DNA of 64,000 bases from DASWJZ01 sp963814905 (GCA_963814905.1 CAWFEM010000015.1:496001-560000); one strand, 5' to 3'; counted from the first letter of the stretch, positions 1 through 8,867 are shown. Numbers and translations are program-made. The notes: generated from the sequence alone by a model not told the origin.

Positions 1-2
1 GC

Positions 3-347
3 GCGCGCTTCGCCGACAACGCCAATCAATACGTTGTCTGGCTCTTCGTCATCGATGCGCTGCCGATGCTGATTGGCGTTCTCGTCATAAGGCGGCGGAG
101 CTTCCTTGCCGCAGCCCGAGCGAACTGGAGGCAGGGCCTTATCGGCGGCGGGCTCTCGCTCATTGCCTATTGGATCGTGATCTGGGCGTTCACGGTCGCA
201 CCGATCCCGATCGTCGCGGCGCTCAGGGAGACGAGCATCCTCTTCGCGCTCACGATCGGCGTCTTGTGGCTCGGCGAGCGCGTGACGAAAGTGCGCGCGA
301 TCTCCATCGTGCTTGTCGTCGCCGGATTGGCGCTGATGCGGCTTTGA
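3..347 (+). CDS. DMT/EamA-family transporter, C-terminal part (5' end outside window)
   Basis: The reading frame is open from the window edge and ends at 347. The roughly 114 visible residues are almost entirely hydrophobic helices with short basic loops (for example RRRSFLAAARANWRQG), and the C-terminal stretch reads as RETSILFALTIGVLWLGERV followed by a final helix. This is the typical last half of the second EamA repeat in drug/metabolite exporters, where a small loop Glu and the LGER(V/L) motif precede the last helix. The protein would sit in the inner membrane. The substrate cannot be told from this fragment, and the family prediction rests on that motif and on hydrophobicity. Confidence 0.75.
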   Translation, partial: ARFADNANQYVVWLFVIDALPMLIGVLVIRRRSFLAAARANWRQGLIGGGLSLIAYWIVIWAFTVAPIPIVAALRETSILFALTIGVLWLGERVTKVRAISIVLVVAGLALMRL

Positions 348-426
348 CATCAGCGCCGCGCGTCGCCGGTCTGGACAAGTGCGGGTGAGCGGGCGAGTTT
401 TCGCTTCTTCCGCGCACGGGGTTCGA

Positions 427-1356
427 ATGACCGCAGCATCGCAAAGCCCAACCGTCGCCGTCCTCGGCCTCGGCTCGATGGGCCATGGCATGGCCTCCTC
501 GCTCATCCGCGGCGGGTTCCGCGTCGTCGGCTATGACGTGAACCGCGCGGCGCTGGACCGCCTCGCCGCTGAGGGCGGCACGGCCGCCGATTCCCCCGCC
601 GCCGCCGCGGACGGCGCGACCGCCGTGATCAGCGTCGTCGTCAACGCGGCACAGACGGAGGCCGTGCTCTTCGGCGAGAACGGCGCGGGCGCCACGATGC
701 AGTCCGGCGCCGTCTTCATGTCCTGCGCCACGATGGCGCCCGCAGCGGCGCGTGGGCTCGCGGCGCGCGTGGAGGCCAACGGCAGGCTCTATCTCGATGC
801 GCCGATCAGCGGTGGCGCGCAGCGCGCAGCGGAAGGTGCGCTGACCGTCCTCGCCTCCGGCAGCGCCGATGCATTCAAGGCGGCGGAGGGCGTGCTCGAC
901 GCGGTCGCCGCCAAGGTGTTCCGCGTCGGCGACGAAGCTGGCCTCGGCGCCGCCTACAAGATGGTGAACCAGCTCCTCGCCGGCGTGCATATCGCGGCCG
1001 CGTCGGAAGCGATCGCCTTCGCCGCCGCGCAAGGGCTCGACCTCCAGACCGTCTACGACATCATCACCAAGTCGGCGGGGAATTCCTGGATGTTCGAGAA
1101 CCGCATCCCGCACGTCCTCGACAACGACTACACGCCGAGAAGCGCGGTCAGCATCTTCGTCAAGGATCTCGGCATCATCGAGGACATGGCGCGGGCGCAG
1201 AACCTCCCCGTGCCCGTCGCCGCGACCGCGCTGCAGATGTTCCTGATGACGGCCGCGGCGGGGATGGCCGGCGACGACGATTCCTCCGTCGCACGCCTTT
1301 ACGCCGGCCTGATGGGAACGGAGCTCAAAGTGAGGGGCAGCAGCGCCGGAGCGTAA
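427..1356 (+). CDS. ltnD: NAD(P)-dependent L-threonate/3-hydroxyisobutyrate-type dehydrogenase
   Basis: The 309-residue protein begins with a Rossmann fold glycine motif (VLGLGSMGHGMA, residues about 12-23) and carries the substrate-loop signature DAPISGGAQRAAEG and the catalytic-lysine helix YKMVNQLLAGVH. These mark the beta-hydroxyacid dehydrogenase family. The C-terminal sequence around AGNSWMFENRIPHVLD and VSIFVKDLGII is like that of L-threonate dehydrogenase, which oxidises L-threonate at C2 in sugar-acid catabolism. An in-frame upstream start at 379 exists, but the ATG at 427 sits directly before the Rossmann strand and fits family length. The usual partner kinase/aldolase genes are not in the window, so the substrate is inferred only from sequence resemblance. 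Confidence 0.8.
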   Translation: MTAASQSPTVAVLGLGSMGHGMASSLIRGGFRVVGYDVNRAALDRLAAEGGTAADSPAAAADGATAVISVVVNAAQTEAVLFGENGAGATMQSGAVFMSCATMAPAAARGLAARVEANGRLYLDAPISGGAQRAAEGALTVLASGSADAFKAAEGVLDAVAAKVFRVGDEAGLGAAYKMVNQLLAGVHIAAASEAIAFAAAQGLDLQTVYDIITKSAGNSWMFENRIPHVLDNDYTPRSAVSIFVKDLGIIEDMARAQNLPVPVAATALQMFLMTAAAGMAGDDDSSVARLYAGLMGTELKVRGSSAGA

Positions 1357-1536
1357 AGCGACGAGCCCCAAGGCGCCGGCAGGTCCTCCGACAACGGGCG
1401 CACGTTAAGCCTTCATTCAGCATGTACGAAATTCCGTAAGATTTTCACTGTTCGAGTAACCATGTCGAACACCGATTATGTTGTTGTAGTGGCACTGAGG
1501 CGCCAGTTCTTGTGTGCCGATTTCGTGGCAATACAT

Positions 1537-2886
1537 ATGATTTGTGTGCGGGATATCTGTACAGCCCTATGTGACGCGGCGCGCCGGTTTGGCGGCGACC
1601 GTCGCGGAAACGTCGCCATCCTCTTCGCTCTTGCGGTCGTGCCGCTCCTCGGTTTGATGGGTGGAGCGGTCGATTTCGGCCGAGTCAGCCTGCTGAAGGT
1701 GAGAATGCAGAACGCGCTCGACACGACCTCGATCATGTTGGCGAAGGAAGCGACCACGAAGTCAGACGCCGAGCTGCAAGCGGACGCGACGGCCTATTTC
1801 AACAGCCAATTCGATCAGCCGCAGGCGGAGGGCTTGAAACTCGATCTGCAGTTCACCCCCGGCGAACAGCAGCTGACGCTCAGCGCCAGCGCTTCGGTGT
1901 CCACCGACGTGCTTGGTGTCATAGGCATCGATTCTCTGAAGTTCGACGGCACGTCGACGGCGACGTGGGGAACGAAAGGCCTTCAGATCGCGCTCGTGCT
2001 CGACAACACACGCTCCATGCTGGACGACGGCAAGCTGACGGCCTTGAAGAACGCGACCAATAGCTTCCTGACCAAGCTGAAATCAGCGGCGACGGAAGAC
2101 GGCGACGTCTATGTGTCGATCATTCCCTTTGCAAAGGACGTGAACCTCGGCAACAGCGACATCACCGCTGACTGGATCGACTGGTCGGACTGGGATTCAG
2201 CCTGCGACCGCCACGGCGGCCACAGCGGATTTGGCGGGCACAGCGGATTTGGCGGGCACAGCGGCGGCAGCTGCTCCGTGCCGGCGCATAGCACCTGGGA
2301 CGGCTGCGTAACGGACCGTGGATACGACAGCGGTCCGAGCTCGGGGGACTATGACACCAACGTCGTTCCCCCGACGACCGGCAACTCCGCGACGCTTTAT
2401 GTCGCCGAGGATTCTTCGGACTGTCCGCAGGCGGCGATAGGACTCAATTACGACTGGTCGACGATGACGACGCTCGTCGACAATATGGTCGCCGCGGGTT
2501 ACACGAACCAGGCACTTGGATTACAGGCGGGCTGGATGTCGCTTGCCGGCGGGGGCCCGTTCACCGTGCCCACGCCTCCGAACCCGGAAGCCGAATACGG
2601 CAAGGCGATCATCATTCTCTCCGACGGCCTCAACACCGAGGACCGCTGGTACAGCGATGCCTGGGAGATCGACGCGCGGCAGGAGCTGACCTGCACCAAC
2701 ATCAAGGCCGCCGGGGTCTCGCTCTATACCATCCAGGTCAACACCAGCGGCGATCCGACCTCGACGCTCCTGAAAAAATGCGCCAGCGATGCGAGCCAGT
2801 TCTATCTCCTGAACTCGTCCGGCCAGATCCTGTCCACGCTCGACAAGATCGCCGCCGGACTGGACAACATCTACCTCTCGCGCTGA
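1537..2886 (+). CDS. TadE/TadG-type pilus-assembly-like protein with von Willebrand A domain
   Basis: About 449 residues. Near the N terminus the segment RRGNVAILFALAVVPLLGLM is the prepilin-like hydrophobic segment found in TadG-like proteins, followed by DFGRVSLLKVRMQNALD. The remainder is extracytoplasmic: it has a vWA domain with a MIDAS-like DNTRSM and a later strand IIILSDGLNTEDRW. A Gly/His/Ser tandem repeat (FGGHSG) lies in the middle. The frame is open upstream to 1462, but the ATG at 1537 leaves a short basic N terminus before the membrane segment, the usual arrangement. A similar protein is encoded at 37654-39459. No other tad/cpa genes are nearby, so a role in pilus assembly is inferred only from the family. 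Confidence 0.8.
   Translation: MICVRDICTALCDAARRFGGDRRGNVAILFALAVVPLLGLMGGAVDFGRVSLLKVRMQNALDTTSIMLAKEATTKSDAELQADATAYFNSQFDQPQAEGLKLDLQFTPGEQQLTLSASASVSTDVLGVIGIDSLKFDGTSTATWGTKGLQIALVLDNTRSMLDDGKLTALKNATNSFLTKLKSAATEDGDVYVSIIPFAKDVNLGNSDITADWIDWSDWDSACDRHGGHSGFGGHSGFGGHSGGSCSVPAHSTWDGCVTDRGYDSGPSSGDYDTNVVPPTTGNSATLYVAEDSSDCPQAAIGLNYDWSTMTTLVDNMVAAGYTNQALGLQAGWMSLAGGGPFTVPTPPNPEAEYGKAIIILSDGLNTEDRWYSDAWEIDARQELTCTNIKAAGVSLYTIQVNTSGDPTSTLLKKCASDASQFYLLNSSGQILSTLDKIAAGLDNIYLSR
2221..2265 (+). repeat. 18-bp in-frame tandem repeat coding for HSGFGG units
   Basis: Two identical 18-bp copies (2221-2238 and 2239-2256, cacagcggatttggcggg) are followed by a partial third. They encode a Gly/His/Ser-rich flexible stretch inside the vWA protein. 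Confidence 0.9.
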
Positions 2887-2897
2887 CCCGCGAAAAT

Positions 2898-2923
2898 GGG
2901 GAGCGTAGTGACTCCCCGCTTTT
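2898..2923 (+). terminator. Probable terminator after the vWA gene
   Basis: A GGGGAG / CTCCCC stem with an 8-nt loop begins 11 bases after the vWA stop codon and is followed by gcttttgg. The stem is short and the T-run is only four, so efficiency is uncertain. Confidence 0.45.
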
Positions 2924-2969
2924 GGCGCTGTAAAAAAGCGACTTCGAGCTGCGCTGAGGGAAACCGTGT

Positions 2970-3431
2970 CTGCAGTACCGGCTATTGCCCGTCATTCTCG
3001 CTGGAGCCCTGGCGGCGTGCAGCGCGGGACGCGGCACCGCCCCGCAGAGCGGCGTGCCCGCTGCCCCAGAGGTCACCATAACAACGAGCGACCTTCCGGG
3101 GAGCTGGGGCCTCGCGTCCTACCGCAAAGAGGAAGACCGCGCGCGTACGGAATCGGAGGCGAAGTCCGCCTGCGGCAATCCCTACAAGATATCCGCGGGT
3201 CCGAACGGCGGCGTGATGATGTATCTCGCTGACCACTCGGAGCCGTCTGAGCTCTTTATCAAGATCGACTCCGAAGGCCGCACGTTCATTGGGCCGCAGG
3301 GCGAACCCGGAATGCGCGAGGACCGCATGATCATGTCCTACGAGAACAACGTCATGATCACCGAATGGCTCGATAGTGGCGTGCGCGAGCGATACGGCAC
3401 GATGCTCTTCGTGCGGTGCGGGTCGGCATGA
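2970..3431 (+). CDS. Hypothetical lipoprotein (unusual or indel-affected start)
   Basis: This frame encodes a secreted lipoprotein of about 150 residues: a short basic N terminus, QYRLLPVILAGAL, then a lipobox ending LAAC, then a soluble domain containing DLPGSWGLASYR and ending in TMLFVRCGSA. I do not recognise a named family. No ATG lies before the signal sequence. A CTG at 2970 is about 9 bases after a GAGGG ribosome-binding site (2956-2960), a TTG at 2985 is too far away, and a GTG at 2966 is well placed but off by one base. The true start is therefore either CTG or a GTG hidden by a one-base error. The gene overlaps the following transpeptidase gene by four bases (ATGA), implying translational coupling and perhaps a shared envelope role. 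Confidence 0.65.
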   Translation: MQYRLLPVILAGALAACSAGRGTAPQSGVPAAPEVTITTSDLPGSWGLASYRKEEDRARTESEAKSACGNPYKISAGPNGGVMMYLADHSEPSELFIKIDSEGRTFIGPQGEPGMREDRMIMSYENNVMITEWLDSGVRERYGTMLFVRCGSA

Positions 3432-4066
3432 CGCAGAAAATTCCACCGCGGATGATGACCATGCGCCGGCCGATCCTTTGTATTGCTGTCTTTGCGGCAG
3501 GATTCCTGATCGCGCTGGCGGATGCACAATGCGAGGCTCGTTCGCAGCAGGAACTGACGGTTCAGGAACAGCCCGGGTATGTCCCGACCCCGGAGGAAGA
3601 ACTGCTTCCGGCGGAGTACCGGCCGCAACCGGTCTATTTTCGCACCAGCGAGCCGCCCGGCACGATCATCATTCATACCGACGAGCGGTTCCTCTATCTG
3701 GTGCAGGGAAACGGAACCGCGATCCGATACGGCATCGGCGTCGGCCGCGAAGGTTTTCAGTGGCAGGGCTTGCTGAAGATCTCGCGCAAGCAGGAATGGC
3801 CGGACTGGCGGCCGCCGCCTGAGATGATCGCGCGGCAGCCCTATCTCCCCCGCTTTATGGCCGGCGGCCCGGGCAACCCGCTCGGCGCGCGGGCGCTCTA
3901 TCTCGGCGCTACCGTCTACCGCATTCACGGCACCAACCAGCCGCGAACGATCGGCTATGCCGTTTCCTCGGGCTGTTTCCGCCTGGTGAATCGCGACGTG
4001 ATCGATCTTTTTGACCGCGTTCCGGTGGGCACCAAGGTCGTGGTGCGTCAGGCGGCGCAGCCTTAG
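3428..4066 (+). CDS. L,D-transpeptidase (YkuD/ErfK family)
   Basis: The 212-residue protein has a signal sequence (MRRPILCIAVFAAGFLIALA region) and a YkuD domain whose catalytic motif is visible as HGTNQP followed about 15 residues later by SSGCFRL, with Cys as nucleophile and His and Arg conserved. The family makes 3-3 peptidoglycan cross-links or attaches outer-membrane proteins to peptidoglycan in the periplasm. It matches the many single-domain YkuD proteins of rhizobia. The start at 3428 overlaps the stop of the preceding lipoprotein gene (ATGA); a further in-frame start lies at 3416. The operon layout suggests joint expression with that lipoprotein. Confidence 0.88.
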   Translation: MTQKIPPRMMTMRRPILCIAVFAAGFLIALADAQCEARSQQELTVQEQPGYVPTPEEELLPAEYRPQPVYFRTSEPPGTIIIHTDERFLYLVQGNGTAIRYGIGVGREGFQWQGLLKISRKQEWPDWRPPPEMIARQPYLPRFMAGGPGNPLGARALYLGATVYRIHGTNQPRTIGYAVSSGCFRLVNRDVIDLFDRVPVGTKVVVRQAAQP

Positions 4067-4082
4067 CCATAGGGGCAGGACA

Positions 4083-5099
4083 ATGAAGGCACGCGGGATG
4101 TGGCTTGCCGCGATATTCGCGGCAGCAACGACTGCCCAGCCAGGCGCCGCGGCGACGCTCGATGACGTGAGAGCACGCGGCGAGCTTAACTGCGGTGTCA
4201 GTCAGGGTTTGCTCGGCTTCTCCGCATCGGACGAGTCCGGTGCCTGGGCGGGCTTCGACGTCGATTTCTGCCGTGCCGTGGCGGCGGCGATATTCAACGA
4301 TGCCGACAAGGTCAGCTACGTGCCGCTCTCGGCGACCGAGCGCTTCGAAGCGCTGCGCGACGGCAAGATCGATCTCTTGTCGCGCAATTCGACGTGGACG
4401 ATCGGCCGCGAGACGGAGTTCGGTCTCACCTTTGTCGGCGTGACCTATTACGACGGCCAGGGCTTCATGCTGCCGCGCGCGGCCAATATCCTCTCTTCGT
4501 TGGAGCTCGGCGGCAGCAGGGTGTGCGTGCAGGCCGGCACGACGAGCGAAGCCAACCTTGCGGACTATTTTCGCGCCAACAACATGGACTACGAGGCGGT
4601 GGTGACTTCGTCGCCGGCGGAATCGCTCTCCGCGTACGAGGAGGGGCGCTGCAACGTGATCACCAGCGACATGTCGCAGCTCTACGCAGAACGGCTGGAG
4701 CTTGCCGATGCGGACGAGCACCTGATCCTCGCCGACGCCATCTCCAAGGAACCGCTCAGCCCGGCCGTTCGCCAGGACGACCCGCGATGGGCGACGCTGG
4801 TGAAGTGGGTTCTGTTCGCCCTGCTCGACGCGGAGGAAATGGGCGTCGGGACGTCGACGATCGACGCCGCACTTGCCTCCGAGAAGCCCGACGTGCGGCG
4901 GCTCGTCGGTGTCGAGGGCGACTTTGGGGAAAAACTGGGCCTCTCGGCCAACTGGGCGGTGAACGCGCTTCGCTTGGTTGGCAACTACGGTGAGGTCTAC
5001 GACCGTAATCTCGGCGTCGGTTCAAAGCTTGGCATACCGCGCGGCATGAACCAGCTTTGGCACCTCGGGGGAATTCAGTACGCTCCGCCGATACGGTAA
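4083..5099 (+). CDS. Amino-acid ABC transporter periplasmic binding protein (AapJ-like)
   Basis: A 338-residue secreted protein: an N-terminal signal peptide ends near PGAAA, then TLDDVRARGELNCGVSQG begins a type-3 solute-binding fold with the hallmark GFDVDFCRAVAAAIF. Length and the central TSEANLADYFRANN and C-terminal NYGEVYDRNLG segments resemble AapJ, the binding protein of the general L-amino-acid transporter. The ATG at 4083 is 17 bases after the transpeptidase stop and preceded by a GGGGCAGGA Shine-Dalgarno-like sequence. The permease and ATPase genes (aapQMP) are absent from the window, so it is an orphan here. Ligand specificity is not proven. Confidence 0.85.
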   Translation: MKARGMWLAAIFAAATTAQPGAAATLDDVRARGELNCGVSQGLLGFSASDESGAWAGFDVDFCRAVAAAIFNDADKVSYVPLSATERFEALRDGKIDLLSRNSTWTIGRETEFGLTFVGVTYYDGQGFMLPRAANILSSLELGGSRVCVQAGTTSEANLADYFRANNMDYEAVVTSSPAESLSAYEEGRCNVITSDMSQLYAERLELADADEHLILADAISKEPLSPAVRQDDPRWATLVKWVLFALLDAEEMGVGTSTIDAALASEKPDVRRLVGVEGDFGEKLGLSANWAVNALRLVGNYGEVYDRNLGVGSKLGIPRGMNQLWHLGGIQYAPPIR

Positions 5100-5264
5100 C
5101 CGAGCGCGCCGCAAAGCCCTCCCCGGTTCTCAAGTTGCCACCTCCGCCAAGAGGCGGCGGGACCTGCCTTCGAGCCAGCGAGGGAGTTGGTGGATCGACG
5201 GTCGAAGCTCCTCAGACACACGCCGGATGATTTGCGGCTCGTCCGACGATCGCTTCGAGAAGAA

Positions 5265-5339
<75 letters not shown>

Positions 5340-5433
5340 TGATCCATGGGGTCGCCGTCGAAACGGCCCGGCGGGTATAGAGGCTGGCGAAAACCGGTGC
5401 AAGACCGGCAAGCGGAACCGTGACGGAGCCCGC

Positions 5434-5793
5434 TCAGGCGGCGATCAGCCGCCCGATCTCGCCGACCAGGTCGCGCAGGTGGAACGGCTTCGACAGGATC
5501 TTGGCGTCGCGCGGCGCCTGCATGTCGGGGTTCAGCGCCACCGCGGCAAAGCCGGTGATGAACATGATCTTCAGGCCCGGATCGAGCTCGCTCGCCTTGC
5601 GCGCCAGCTCGATGCCGTCCATCTCCGGCATGACGATGTCGGTCAAAAGCAGGTGGAAAGGCTCCTCGCGCAGCCGGTCATAGGCGTCGCGGCCGTTATT
5701 GAACGACACCACCTGGTAGCCCGCGTTCTCCAACGCGCGCGACAGGAAACGCCGCATGTCCTCGTCGTCTTCGGCGAGCAGGATGCGTGCCAT
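5434..5793 (-). CDS. cpdR: Single-domain response regulator CpdR
   Basis: A 119-residue receiver domain with nothing attached. The acidic pair EDDED lies at residues 8-12, the phosphoacceptor Asp is in LLTDIVMPEMDG (about residue 52), and the conserved Lys is in SKPFHL near the end. The sequence matches CpdR, which in alphaproteobacteria works downstream of the CckA-ChpT phosphorelay to control ClpXP proteolysis of CtrA and other cell-cycle proteins. The start at 5793 (MARILLAEDD) has a GAGG site upstream; a longer frame to 5829 adds a non-family extension. It is divergent from the amidohydrolase gene. It fits with the CtrA-type box found before minC elsewhere in this window. Confidence 0.9.
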   Translation of the reverse strand: MARILLAEDDEDMRRFLSRALENAGYQVVSFNNGRDAYDRLREEPFHLLLTDIVMPEMDGIELARKASELDPGLKIMFITGFAAVALNPDMQAPRDAKILSKPFHLRDLVGEIGRLIAA

Positions 5794-5966
5794 CAATTGG
5801 CCTCGGGGAGGATCGTCAACCGCCTTCATTCGTCAGCACCTTGCGGGGCCCCAGTAAATATCGGGTAAGCGCCGCTGCCGCAACGCGATAGAAATGCGCG
5901 TCCTTGTGGACAGCGGCGGCCCGGCGCGGCAGATTGAAACGTCACTTTCGAGGGGTGCCACTTCAA

Positions 5967-6872
5967 ATGCGGATCGGGTCGGAGAGCGAAACCGGGCGGG
6001 AATTGTCGCCCGCTGCCTGCGAAATCACGCTCCCGGACGAGCAGAGCGTCCCGTTCGTGTTCAATTCCCCGCATAGCGGGCGTTTTTATCCTCGGGACTT
6101 CCTCGCTTCGACCTCTCTCGACAAGAGCGAGATCCGCCGCTCCGAGGACCTTCTGGTCGACCAGCTCTTCGCCCCCGTCGTGTCGCTCGGGGCGCCGTTG
6201 ATGAGCGCCATCTACCCACGTGCTTACCTCGACGTGAACCGCGAGCCCTACGAGCTCGATCCGAAGATGTTCTCCGGCCGCCTCCCAGCTTACGCCAATG
6301 TGCGCTCGCTCAGGGTCGCGGGCGGCCTCGGCACCATTCCCCGCGTCGTCAGCGACGCCACCAACATCTACAAAGGCCCGCTTTCGGTCGAGGAAGGCCT
6401 CTTCCGGATCGAGCGCATCTATCGGCCTTATCACGACACGCTGCGCCGGCTTTTGGCGCAAACCCACGTCGCTTTCGGTGTCGCCATCCTCATCGACTGC
6501 CATTCCATGCCGTCCAATATCCGCGGCGGCCCGGTGCGCGTGCGCCCGGATTTCGTGCTCGGCGACCGCTTCGGCTCAAGCTGCATGCCGGAATTGACCG
6601 ATTGCGCAGCCGCCACGCTGCAGCGCCTCGGCTATTCCGTCTGCCGCAACAAGCCCTATGCCGGCGGCTTCATCACCGAGCATTACGGCCGCCCGTCGCG
6701 CGGCTTGCACGCGCTGCAGATCGAAGTGAACCGTGCGCTCTATATGGATGAATACCGGCTGGAGCCGCATCGCGGCTTCGAACGCCTCTCCGCCGATCTC
6801 GTGCGGCTTGCCGAATCGCTTCTGGCGATCGTCGCCCCAGCGACAGAAAGCCTGCGCGAGGCGGCCGAGTAG
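5967..6872 (+). CDS. N-formylglutamate amidohydrolase family protein
   Basis: The 301-residue protein shows the metal-dependent N-formylglutamate amidohydrolase signatures: FNSPHSGRFYP early on (substrate/zinc loop), RAYLDVNREPYELDP, and DCHSMPS, which supply the His, Glu and Asp ligands. Members hydrolyse N-formyl-L-glutamate, the last step of one histidine-degradation route, or related N-acyl amino acids. The start at 5967 is chosen because the 21 residues before it in the open frame do not match the family. No hut genes lie nearby, so the substrate is unconfirmed. It stands alone between cpdR (divergent) and a strong hairpin at 6919. Confidence 0.85.
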   Translation: MRIGSESETGRELSPAACEITLPDEQSVPFVFNSPHSGRFYPRDFLASTSLDKSEIRRSEDLLVDQLFAPVVSLGAPLMSAIYPRAYLDVNREPYELDPKMFSGRLPAYANVRSLRVAGGLGTIPRVVSDATNIYKGPLSVEEGLFRIERIYRPYHDTLRRLLAQTHVAFGVAILIDCHSMPSNIRGGPVRVRPDFVLGDRFGSSCMPELTDCAAATLQRLGYSVCRNKPYAGGFITEHYGRPSRGLHALQIEVNRALYMDEYRLEPHRGFERLSADLVRLAESLLAIVAPATESLREAAE

Positions 6873-6918
6873 CGCGCTTCAGGGAACGACGCGAGAAAGC
6901 TCGGCCGATAAAGAAGAG

Positions 6919-6939
6919 GGGCCGCGCTAGGCGCGGCCC
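6919..6939 (+). terminator. Hairpin downstream of the amidohydrolase gene
   Basis: A perfect 9-bp GC-only stem (GGGCCGCGC / GCGCGGCCC) with loop TAG lies 47 bases after the stop codon. There is no T-run, so it may act as a stabilising or Rho-assisted end. The remaining bases to 7187 hold no convincing gene. Confidence 0.5.
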
Positions 6940-7186
6940 AAGTCTAGGGAGGAAACGCCCAATGCGGGCAGCGATACCAAGGGTATCGCAGTGCACAATC
7001 TATGTTGCTTTGCACAAATCGACAAGCGGAAATTCGCGGCTGCGTTAACGGACCGGAGACCGTGTCCAACGATTGAGCAGATTTCCGCGCGTTCCTTGAG
7101 CCCTATCGGCTCTGAGGCGGGGTCCATCTCTTTGTTGGAGCGTGATCTTGACCGAAAATCGGTTCCCACCTTTCGGGATCATGCTC

Positions 7187-8239
7187 TCAGGTCCGCCCGG
7201 CCACGAACGCATCGAAGGCCACCCAGAACTGGTCGCGGAACTGGTCCTTCTCCATGAGGATCTCGTGCTTCGCGCCGGGAATGCGCAGATGCGCCGCGGT
7301 CTTCACACGGCGCGAGAACTCTTCCGCCGCGAGGTTGCTCACCACGCTGTCCGCCCCGGCGAGCACGATCAGCACCGGCATCGGCACGGTCTCAGCGAAG
7401 TCCGGCTCCGCCAGCCGCACGCAGGCGCGCATCGCGGCATTGACCCAGCCGATCGTGGCGCCGCCCACGCTGATCGCCGGGTCGGCGTCGACCACTGCGA
7501 GCGCTCGCTGATAGCGCACCGCATCGCTTGTGAGCGGATTGTCCTTAAAGGGCGCCGTTTGGATCGGCGAGCCGCCGGCGCCCGGAGCGAAGGCCTCGCC
7601 CAGACCGAAATGCATGAGGAATCCGGTGATCCGCGCAAGCCAGCGCGGCGAGCCGTGCGCCAGCGCCAGGAGCGGCGCCGTCAACACCATGCGATCGATC
7701 TGCGTCCGGAGCCGCTCCGCCGAAAGCAGCGCGATCGCAGCACCCGTCGAATGCGCCAGCGCGTAGTAGGGCGGCGGGCAATCCGGCAGCACCACCTCCT
7801 GCATGATCGTCTCGAAATCGTTCACGTGGTCGGCGAAGTCGCGCACGTGCCCCTTGCGCCGATTGCCGAGAAGCCGGGTCGAGCCCCCCTGCCCGCGCGA
7901 ATCATAGGTCACGACGGCGAAGCCGCGACGGCGCAGATCGCTGATCGTCTCGAAATACTTTTCGATGAACTCGGTGCGGCCGTGCAGGATCACGATCGTC
8001 CCGCGCACCGGCGAACGGTTCGGCGCCCAGCGCGCATAGCGCAGATCGACGCCATCGTCGGTCGCCACCGTGTCGCACACGGCGCCCTTCGGTACGGGAT
8101 TCGTCGGGATTTCTACGAGAACGGCCAAGCCGCGGCACCTGAGCGAAAGATCGCCTCCCGGCCGCTGCCCGGAGACCTCCCGGAAATAGAATGCCTGAGA
8201 GAAGCTGGCAAGGCGCGTGAGGAAGTTGGAGGCCTTCAT
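7187..8239 (-). CDS. Alpha/beta hydrolase, lysophospholipase (PldB-like)
   Basis: The protein has a Hydrolase_4 (serine aminopeptidase/monoacylglycerol-lipase) fold: the oxyanion region is VILHGRTEFIEKYFE, the arginine-rich loop is YDSRGQGGS, and the nucleophile elbow is ALAHSTGAA. The catalytic Asp is probably in LAGADSVV and the His in PGAKHEIL near the C terminus. These enzymes act on lysophospholipids or monoacylglycerols. The open frame starts at 8239 with ATG, but the first 37 residues look unlike the family; a TTG at 8128 (leading to AVLVEIPTNPVPKG) gives a more typical N terminus, so the translated protein may be about 313 residues. No partner genes are evident. Confidence 0.82.
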   Translation of the reverse strand: MKASNFLTRLASFSQAFYFREVSGQRPGGDLSLRCRGLAVLVEIPTNPVPKGAVCDTVATDDGVDLRYARWAPNRSPVRGTIVILHGRTEFIEKYFETISDLRRRGFAVVTYDSRGQGGSTRLLGNRRKGHVRDFADHVNDFETIMQEVVLPDCPPPYYALAHSTGAAIALLSAERLRTQIDRMVLTAPLLALAHGSPRWLARITGFLMHFGLGEAFAPGAGGSPIQTAPFKDNPLTSDAVRYQRALAVVDADPAISVGGATIGWVNAAMRACVRLAEPDFAETVPMPVLIVLAGADSVVSNLAAEEFSRRVKTAAHLRIPGAKHEILMEKDQFRDQFWVAFDAFVAGRT

Positions 8240-8261
8240 TGTGACCGCCCGAAACGAAGAT

Positions 8262-8288
8262 GGCCGGCGGTCTTCATGACCGCCGGCC
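8262..8288 (-). terminator. Strong hairpin between the small secreted gene and the hydrolase gene
   Basis: An 11-bp perfect stem (GGCCGGCGGTC / GACCGCCGGCC) with a 5-nt loop; on the minus strand it is followed by atcttcgttt. A second perfect inverted repeat (TGCCGGGCC-GT-GGCCCGGCA) lies at 8329-8348. Together they probably end transcription of the small secreted gene at 8359-8712. Confidence 0.55.
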
Positions 8289-8358
8289 GTCGGGCGCCGG
8301 AGGGGGCGTTAACAGCGCCCGATCTGGTTGCCGGGCCGTGGCCCGGCATGTCTCAAGG

Positions 8359-8712
8359 TCAGATACGGTGGCGGGAGAGGATCTCACCGCTGCGGGCACT
8401 CACGACCAGGTAGAACTGGCGGCCATGCTTGCTGGCGCGCAGTTGGTAGACCGGGCCGCGGCCGTCGAAGAAGCGGATGGCGCGGTAGCCGTCGCGGCGC
8501 AGAATCCAGCGGACCTGATCGGTCGAGAGGCGGGCATTGTGCCAGCGATTGTAGCGGCGATTCTGATGGTCCCACGCCGGGCCGTTATTGTGGTGGCTCC
8601 AGCCAGATCCGTTGTAGCCGATCTCGACGGCGACAGAGGCGGCGTTCGCCGGGACGGCGGAAAGTGTGGTGATGGCGATGAGACCGGCGGCGATCGTCTT
8701 GGTCGTGAACAT
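8359..8712 (-). CDS. Small secreted PepSY-like protein
   Basis: A 117-residue protein with a clear Sec signal peptide (MFTTKTIAAGLIAITTLSAV, cleavage near ANA). The mature part has an Asn/His/Trp-rich stretch (SGWSHHNNGPAWDHQNRRYN) and then a C-terminal segment, LSTDQVRWILRRDGYRAIRF to FYLVVSARSGEILSR, that resembles one PepSY-type repeat as seen in many short rhizobial periplasmic proteins. A ribosome-binding site (GAGGAGCC on the minus strand) precedes the ATG. Function is unknown; PepSY-like segments are thought to bind or inhibit partner proteins in the envelope. Confidence 0.75.
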   Translation of the reverse strand: MFTTKTIAAGLIAITTLSAVPANAASVAVEIGYNGSGWSHHNNGPAWDHQNRRYNRWHNARLSTDQVRWILRRDGYRAIRFFDGRGPVYQLRASKHGRQFYLVVSARSGEILSRHRI

Positions 8713-8867
8713 GAGTGGCTCCTCAAAATGGGCTGCATCGAGATCGTCCCGATGTCGATGCGAGGAACCTATCGCCGGCCGGCTGAACCGAAGCGGAAGC
8801 CGTCGTTCATATCGCGTTCAGGCGAAAAGCCCGGTTTGCCGCTCCCCTTCGGAAGCACGGACCGCGA

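Noticed and set aside
7142..8413. 423-residue plus-strand frame
   Set aside because: Antisense shadow of the alpha/beta hydrolase, which has catalytic motifs on the minus strand.
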